The translations under genes and the position numbers were made by a program. DNA of 37,761 nt from Aphanothece hegewaldii CCALA 016. GTDB taxonomy: Bacteria; Cyanobacteriota; Cyanobacteriia; Cyanobacteriales; Microcystaceae. This document shows positions 33,184 through 37,761 of the stretch, piece by piece. The notes beneath the pieces are model-generated. The model worked only from the letters and a program-made list of their open reading frames with translations. It did no database searches and had not been told where the DNA came from. The number at the start of each line of letters is the position of its first letter. Positions within the stretch are counted from its first letter, which is position 1. Location: positions 1 to 37,761 of the forward strand of contig NZ_PXOH01000039.1 in the NCBI RefSeq assembly GCF_003007785.1, given 5' to 3'.

Positions 33184-34176
33184 ATGGCTTCGCAACTACC
33201 TAAAATTGACTTCCCTATAACTGTCACGACGGATCACTCGGTGATCTATATGCCAGAACGTTTAACTGTTTTGGAGGCAGTACAATTCAAGCAAACTTTT
33301 CACCAGTTGCTCGATAACGACTCTCCCCCTCACCTCATTACTTTAGATTTTAGTGCTACTGAATTTATCGATAGTAGTGGGGTGGGGGTATTAGTCCATA
33401 ATTTTAAGGCGGCCAAGACAAATCAGATTGAGTTAATCTTATATAATGTTAATCCTTTGGTGATGGGCGTTTTATCCCTGACGAGTTTGGATCAGATTTT
33501 CACGATTAAGAATCCCGATCCCACTCACTCAGAATCCGCGCCTTTAGAGCTTTCGTTACCAGAAACACATCCCTCAGTCAAAAGCTGGGTCAAACGTTTA
33601 CTTGATATTGTGGGGAGTCTTGTCGGTTTAGGACTAACGGGAATCATTTTAATTCCGATGGCGATTATTATTAAGTTAGATAGTCCAGGTCCGATTTTTT
33701 TCTCTCAGACTCGTTGTGGATGGTTAGGAAAACATTTTAAAATAATTAAATTTCGTTCGATGTGCGTTGAGGCGGAAACTCTAAAAACTCAAATCCCAAA
33801 TCAGGCTAATGGTGCATTTTTTAAAAATAAGAATGATCCTCGCGTTACTAGAGTTGGCCGTTTTTTGCGTAAAACCAGTTTAGATGAATTCCCTCAGTTT
33901 TGGAATGTTTTAACAGGCGAAATGAGTCTAGTCGGAACTCGCCCACCCACACCCGATGAGGTTGATAAATACGATGTTCCTCAATGGAGACGGCTAAATG
34001 TCAAACCTGGAATGACGGGGGAATGGCAAGTCAACGGACGTTCCAAGGTGAAAAATTTTGAGGATGTGATTAAACTTGATTTAAAATATCAAGAAAATTG
34101 GAGTTTAATGTATGACTTAAAGCTTATTTTGAAAACCCTGTTAATTCTATTTAATAAAAATAGCGGTGCTTTCTGA
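33184..34176 (+). CDS. STAS domain fused to a sugar-phosphate transferase
   Basis: A 330-residue fusion from ATG 33184; the upstream TTG would add an implausible 17 residues. Residues 10-110 are a STAS (anti-sigma-factor antagonist) domain with the phosphorylatable serine motif FIDSSGVGVL (S64/S65). Residues 135-330 are a polyprenyl-phosphate sugar-phosphate transferase: membrane helix 140-163, then LDSPGPIFFSQTRCG, KIIKFRSM, the catalytic DE in TSLDEFPQFWNVLTGEMSLVGTRP (D234, E235) and PGMTGEWQVNGRS. Such enzymes start exopolysaccharide or O-antigen repeat synthesis. An RsbW-like kinase follows 17 bases later, so phosphorylation of the STAS part probably controls the transferase (inference). 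Confidence 0.9.
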   Translation: MASQLPKIDFPITVTTDHSVIYMPERLTVLEAVQFKQTFHQLLDNDSPPHLITLDFSATEFIDSSGVGVLVHNFKAAKTNQIELILYNVNPLVMGVLSLTSLDQIFTIKNPDPTHSESAPLELSLPETHPSVKSWVKRLLDIVGSLVGLGLTGIILIPMAIIIKLDSPGPIFFSQTRCGWLGKHFKIIKFRSMCVEAETLKTQIPNQANGAFFKNKNDPRVTRVGRFLRKTSLDEFPQFWNVLTGEMSLVGTRPPTPDEVDKYDVPQWRRLNVKPGMTGEWQVNGRSKVKNFEDVIKLDLKYQENWSLMYDLKLILKTLLILFNKNSGAF

Positions 34177-34193
34177 AAACAGCAACTTGAACA

Positions 34194-34628
34194 ATGAGCT
34201 TTACAAAGCAAAAATACCGTTTGCGAGTTAAAACAGAATTAGAAGCCCTAATCCCTGTTTTAAAATGGTTTGAACAACTAACCGAAAACTATTCACCTAA
34301 AGAAATCGTGTGGCAATGCAAACTCGCTTTAGCCGAAGGATTTACTAATACAGTACGCTATGCCCATGATCATTTTCCCCCAGAAACTCCCATTGATCTT
34401 GAATTAACACTTTTTTCTAATATTATTGAAATTCGTCTTTGGAATTTTGGGGAACCTTTTGATTTATACAAAAAACTCGCCGAATTACAGAATAGTTCCG
34501 TTGATCCTCTAGAGAAAGAAGGCGATCGCGGTTTACTTTTTATGAATGCTTTGATGGATGAATTACACTATATTCGTCAAGCGGATCAGCGTAATTGCTT
34601 GATGATGCGAAAAAATTTGAGTGAATAG
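34194..34628 (+). CDS. Anti-sigma-factor-type Ser kinase (RsbW-like HATPase)
   Basis: A 144-residue HATPase_c protein of the RsbW/SpoIIAB type. The N box is EGFTNTVRYAH (E48, N52), and the ATP-lid/G2 part is GDRGLLFMNAL. Length and order match anti-sigma kinases. It lies 17 bases downstream of the STAS-transferase gene, same strand, so the STAS domain is the obvious substrate, with no sigma factor needed nearby. It probably acts in the cytoplasm at the inner membrane. Confidence 0.88.
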   Translation: MSFTKQKYRLRVKTELEALIPVLKWFEQLTENYSPKEIVWQCKLALAEGFTNTVRYAHDHFPPETPIDLELTLFSNIIEIRLWNFGEPFDLYKKLAELQNSSVDPLEKEGDRGLLFMNALMDELHYIRQADQRNCLMMRKNLSE

Positions 34629-34629
34629 A

Positions 34630-34830
34630 CCTCACCCCAACCCCTTTCCTACGAGTAAAGGGGCTTCAAACCCCCTATTTTTTCGTTATTCCCTCTCCAA
34701 TATAAAGAGTATTCCTCATAGTTCCCTCTCCATAAATAAACTAATTCCTCTTAGTTCCCTCTCCTTTTAGGAGAGGGTTAGGGTGAGGTTGAGAGGGTTA
34801 GGGTGAGGTTGAGAGGGTTAGGGTGAGGTA
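34630..34830. repeat. Repeat-rich convergent intergenic region with terminators
   Basis: Holds a terminator-like hairpin CCCCTTT/AAAGGGG (34641-34647/34657-34663), alternatively AGGGG/CCCCT followed by a T run; degenerate tandem copies of TTCCCTCTCC; a 9-bp hairpin CCCTCTCCT/AGGAGAGGG (34757-34777); and three tandem copies of a 20-base unit containing GGGTTAGGGTGAGG (34771-34829). CCTCACCCCAACCC at 34630 is the inverse of that unit with one mismatch. It probably serves as a bidirectional terminator between the kinase gene and the convergent gene at 34839. Confidence 0.75.
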
Positions 34831-34838
34831 GGGGGCGG

Positions 34839-35729
34839 TTAAATCTCAGCCACAGCACGTTCAATCAATCGTCTAGCGAGTGACTGAGTTCCCGTGTGTT
34901 CAAAATAATTAGTTGTAATATCGAGAAAAGCAGCTAAATAATCTAGTTTGTTCTCAGAAAAATCGATAAAACTATTAAAACGATTAAGTAGCGTTTCAGG
35001 TGTTAATGATTTAGAAGTGACAAAGTTACTCATCCAGCTTTTAGTTGAATTAAAACTTTCACCGATAAAAGCTAACTGTCCTTGTGTATTATCACCTGGA
35101 ATAAGCGGCTTAATCTTACCAAAAGTTGAATTCTTTTCTAAATCTGCCGGAGAGAGAACACCCAGAGTTGATTCTACTTTTTTGATAAAATCAGTGCCTA
35201 GAGGAATCAAACCATCGATACAGACTAAAGCCGCCATCCGCATCAAAGATTCACCACTATACTCGCCTAATGCTCCCACAAAGTCCCCAATACTGTCGCC
35301 TGGGATACCATTGATTTGACAAAAAGCAACTAATTCTGTCACTAATTTGAGAGCCAGATCAAGGGTTTGAGCCTTATCTGAATTGGGCGTTAAACGGTTA
35401 AGTAAACCACCTAAAGGAATTTTGCCACTAATTTTATTTGCTAAAGCGGCTGTAGCTAAAGCGGCATCCGCGTCATCAATGGTTTGATATAACCATAATG
35501 CTCGCTGATAACCCTGAGACTTATCATTAAACAACCAAACGGCCCGATCGCCAATTTGTTGAATTAAAGCTTCGTCGGTTTCTCCTGTGACTTTGATAAT
35601 GGTATTTTTAAAACCGACAATATTTTCCCACTGCCCTGGAACGACGAAATCTAAGGCTCTTAGGGTTGTTACCGTCATATTATTGGTGGGTAATTCATCC
35701 ACCAATTCATAAATTGGTTTGCTCGACAT
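34839..35729 (-). CDS. Conserved cyanobacterial hypothetical protein
   Basis: A 296-residue soluble, mostly helical protein with no signal peptide or membrane segment. It starts ELVDELPTNNMTVTTLRALDFVVPGQWENIVGF and has several helical repeats (DADAALATAALANKI, LDLALKLVTELVAF). No catalytic motif or named domain is recognisable to me. The next gene upstream in the same direction is a lipoprotein, 47 bases away, so they may be co-transcribed. Confidence 0.65.
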   Translation of the reverse strand: MSSKPIYELVDELPTNNMTVTTLRALDFVVPGQWENIVGFKNTIIKVTGETDEALIQQIGDRAVWLFNDKSQGYQRALWLYQTIDDADAALATAALANKISGKIPLGGLLNRLTPNSDKAQTLDLALKLVTELVAFCQINGIPGDSIGDFVGALGEYSGESLMRMAALVCIDGLIPLGTDFIKKVESTLGVLSPADLEKNSTFGKIKPLIPGDNTQGQLAFIGESFNSTKSWMSNFVTSKSLTPETLLNRFNSFIDFSENKLDYLAAFLDITTNYFEHTGTQSLARRLIERAVAEI

Positions 35730-35776
35730 ACATCTCCTTCATTCCAACTGATGAATCAAAAAATTAAGCGATTATT

Positions 35777-36397
35777 TTAATTAGCGAATATCCACCCTGG
35801 TTGTTTTTTAGCCGTCAATTCTTCGGGTTCTTTTGGTGTGGGTAAAAAAGTTGGGGATTTTTTCGCATTGATATTAGAGGAGTCTGCTTGTGCTTTCAGT
35901 CTAGCTAAACCAGCTAGATCAAATTTTTCTAACCAAGCTTGACGATCTTTTGCACTAAAAGTCGCATCACGAGAAAGGATTTTAACCTGATAACGATCAT
36001 TGACTAAAAGGGCGGTTCCTGTTGCGCCTTGTTGAACTGATGGATAACCTTTGATCGTTTCCTGGCTAGTTTTAAATTTAGCAGTTGCCGTCGGGTTATT
36101 GAGAGTATCAGAAATAGACATGACGGCTAACTCAGTCGATCCTTTTTTCAGCTTGGCTTCAGCAAAACCTTTTTTCTCTTGAACATAAACTCTATCATAG
36201 CCACCGCCCGACGGTGGGAAGAATTTATTAAATGTGCCGCCTGTGGCTGAGTCTTTAACGACTGCACTTGCCCCTCTAGCTGTACTGTCTTTTTGAGCTT
36301 GAGAAAACTGCGAAGGCTCTTTACTACTACAGGATGTTACTAGCAAAAGGGTCGCTAGTAAGCAAACGACTAACATTCTTCGTAATCGTAGCATCAT
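35777..36397 (-). CDS. Conserved hypothetical lipoprotein
   Basis: A 206-residue exported lipoprotein. Signal: MLRLRRMLVVCLLATLLLVTSC, with the lipidated cysteine at residue 23. The mature part has a central domain of beta strands (GYDRVYVQEKKGFAEAKLKKGSTELAVMSI) and ends in a proline- and lysine-rich tail. I do not recognise a family name. A cyanobacterial envelope location is likely. Confidence 0.7.
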   Translation of the reverse strand: MMLRLRRMLVVCLLATLLLVTSCSSKEPSQFSQAQKDSTARGASAVVKDSATGGTFNKFFPPSGGGYDRVYVQEKKGFAEAKLKKGSTELAVMSISDTLNNPTATAKFKTSQETIKGYPSVQQGATGTALLVNDRYQVKILSRDATFSAKDRQAWLEKFDLAGLARLKAQADSSNINAKKSPTFLPTPKEPEELTAKKQPGWIFAN

Positions 36398-36698
36398 GGT
36401 TAATCAATAGGAATTCAAAAAAGATTATCTTTCTCTTTTTTTAGTATAGCTTTCTCAATTGCTAGTCAATGTTAATTTTTAAATCTAAATTTTTCTAAAA
36501 ATTAAAGTTGAATTAGTTAATTCTTCTAAAGTGTTTAAAAATAAACTATACTAACAAAAGAAAATCTTAAATTCTTGAAATGTCATCTGTCTTTTGGCTG
36601 ATTAGCAAATGATTGAAAATAAAAAGCGCGATCGTTCCTAATTTCTCTAACCGTTATCTTTATCGATAAACCTGTTAAAATCGTTATGACTTTCGGGT
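36398..36698. other. AT-rich divergent intergenic region
   Basis: About 300 bases between two divergent genes. It is strongly AT-rich with homopolymer runs and should hold the promoters of the lipoprotein gene (minus) and the glycosyltransferase gene (plus). I see no open reading frame, RNA gene or clear operator; the near-HIP1 site GCGATCGT is present near 36630. Confidence 0.5.
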
Positions 36699-36704
36699 GT
36701 GAAT

Positions 36705-37724
36705 ATGAGGATCTTACTTTATTCGTACAATTATCATCCTGAACCCATTGGAATTGCACCCCTCATGACTGAACTAGCAGAAGGGCTGGTTAAGCGAGGA
36801 CATCAAGTTCGGGTTGTTACGGCTGTTCCTTGGTATCCTGCGAGTCAAATTCCTCAAGAGTATCGAGGCCGTCTGTATTTTACCGAAGAACGTAACGGCG
36901 TTAAAATTCAGCGTTGTTTTGTCTGGGTTCGTCAGCAACGTGGTTTAAGAAATCGAGTATTATTTGAATTTAGTTTTGTTTTCCTAAGCCTAATTCAAGC
37001 CCTCAAAGGCTGGCAACCCGATCTAATTTTCTTAACAGTACCCGGTTTACCAGTTTGTGTTCCTGCCGCTTTTTTAGGCTCATTATATAGAGTGCCAATT
37101 ATCCTCAATCTTCAAGATATTTTACCCGATGCTGCAGTTCATGTCGGGTTACTGACTAATGAAAAAATGATTCGTGTTTTTGCTGGTTTAGAAAGATTTG
37201 CTTATCGTACCGCAACCCGAATTAGTGTGATCGCTGATGGTTTTACAAAAAATCTCCTAGCTAAAGGCGTAGAACCTGAAAAAATTGTTGAAATTTCTAA
37301 TTGGGTCGATGTCAATTTTATCCAACCTTTACCCAAGAATAATAATTACTTCCGTCAAGAAAATCATTTAGAAGACAAATTTGTTGTTTTATATTCGGGA
37401 AATATTGCCCTTACCCAACCACTAGAAACCTTAATTGATGCGGCGGCTCGTTTACGTCATCTTTCTAATTTAGCCGTTGTGATCGTCGGAAAACAAGAAG
37501 CTTTAGCACGTCTAGAAGCTTACCGAGATCAGCAAAAGGCAAATAATGTTATTTTAAGACCCTTTCAACCGAGAGAAAAGCTGCCAGAAATGTTAGCGGC
37601 GGCTGATGTAGCAATGGTCATGCAAAAAGAAAATGTAATCTCATTTAATATGCCGTCTAAAATTCAAGTTTTATTAGCCAGTGGCTCAAGGGGTGATGAA
37701 CAGCAAAATAAAGTATATATATGA
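36705..37724 (+). pseudogene. WcaI-like family 4 glycosyltransferase, C-terminally truncated
   Basis: GT-B glycosyltransferase of the WcaI/GT4 type for exopolysaccharide assembly, here about 339 residues against a usual 400 or more. The N-terminal domain (MRILLYSYNYHPEPIGIAPLM, then VVTAVPWYP) and C-terminal nucleotide-binding domain (VVLYSGNIALTQPLETLIDAA, MVMQKENVISFNMPSKIQVLLASG) are well preserved. After LLASG, near 37685, the expected R-P/A-I-V-A continuation is replaced by an unrelated tail and a stop. The cut is abrupt, so an insertion or rearrangement is likelier than point decay. ATG 36705 is preferred to GTG 36699. Confidence 0.75.
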
Positions 37725-37761
37725 GGTTGAGGGCTTCATAGGTAGAAAAAGATCAGAGCTT

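Noticed and set aside
34630..34830. Possible CRISPR-like array of repeats
   Set aside because: The units are tandem without unique spacers of constant size, and no cas genes are nearby; the Cas4-like nuclease belongs to the Argonaute operon.

Overview
The window is chromosomal DNA from a low-GC cyanobacterium. The evidence is a photosystem II extrinsic lipoprotein (PsbQ/CyanoQ), a CCB1-like cytochrome b6 assembly factor, an FtsH protease of the thylakoid/plastid type, a DUF3318 protein, and about 17 copies (counted by eye) of the cyanobacterial HIP1 octamer GCGATCGC. I cannot fix the genus. I saw no rRNA, tRNA, CRISPR array or complete insertion sequence.

Layout. 0-6.1 kb: two sugar-type ABC permeases on the plus strand face a minus-strand group of a Ser/Thr kinase, a solute-binding lipoprotein and a cytosine-deaminase-like amidohydrolase. 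6.1-8.0 kb: a membrane-anchored SGNH hydrolase and a HEPN-TM2-winged-helix protein. 8.0-12.9 kb: a defence-type island. It holds a long Argonaute with an intact catalytic tetrad, translationally coupled to a Cas4/RecB-like nuclease. Opposite lies an XRE repressor/ImmA-type metallopeptidase pair, followed by a HepT/MntA toxin-antitoxin module. The island is bracketed by the 3' end of the TM2 gene and a decayed copy of that same 3' end. 12.9-13.3 kb: two tiny overlapping DUF6888/DUF6887-like genes. 13.4-16.2 kb: tldD-tldE. 16.2-19.7 kb: a glycosyltransferase and an exported 14-repeat Asp-box protein. 19.9-25.3 kb: ftsH, a TIGR04282-type transferase, psbQ, an FAD oxidoreductase and an aldo/keto reductase. 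25.4-28.7 kb: a GNAT protein, a DNA methyltransferase fused to an Mrr-like nuclease, and a DUF433/DUF5615 toxin-antitoxin pair. 28.7-33.0 kb: purB, a second aldo/keto reductase, CCB1-like, a small conserved protein and DUF3318. 33.2-37.7 kb: a STAS-domain/sugar-phosphate transferase fusion with its likely RsbW-type kinase, two conserved cyanobacterial proteins, and a WcaI-like glycosyltransferase broken near the right edge.

How the parts may work together. The most notable unit is the Argonaute island. The only good promoter I see for the nuclease-Argonaute operon is covered by two palindromes. The divergent gene encodes an XRE repressor followed by a metallopeptidase of the type that cleaves such repressors in CBASS (CapH/CapP) and mobile elements. 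This suggests a damage- or invasion-induced Argonaute defence cassette. Its separate components are known families; the complete arrangement and its control logic are what I would test. A second theme is surface polysaccharide control: a STAS domain fused directly to an initiating sugar-phosphate transferase, next to its probable anti-sigma-type kinase. A third is a multi-hairpin intergenic element present twice (3.3 kb and 31.7 kb), whose stems differ by compensatory changes.
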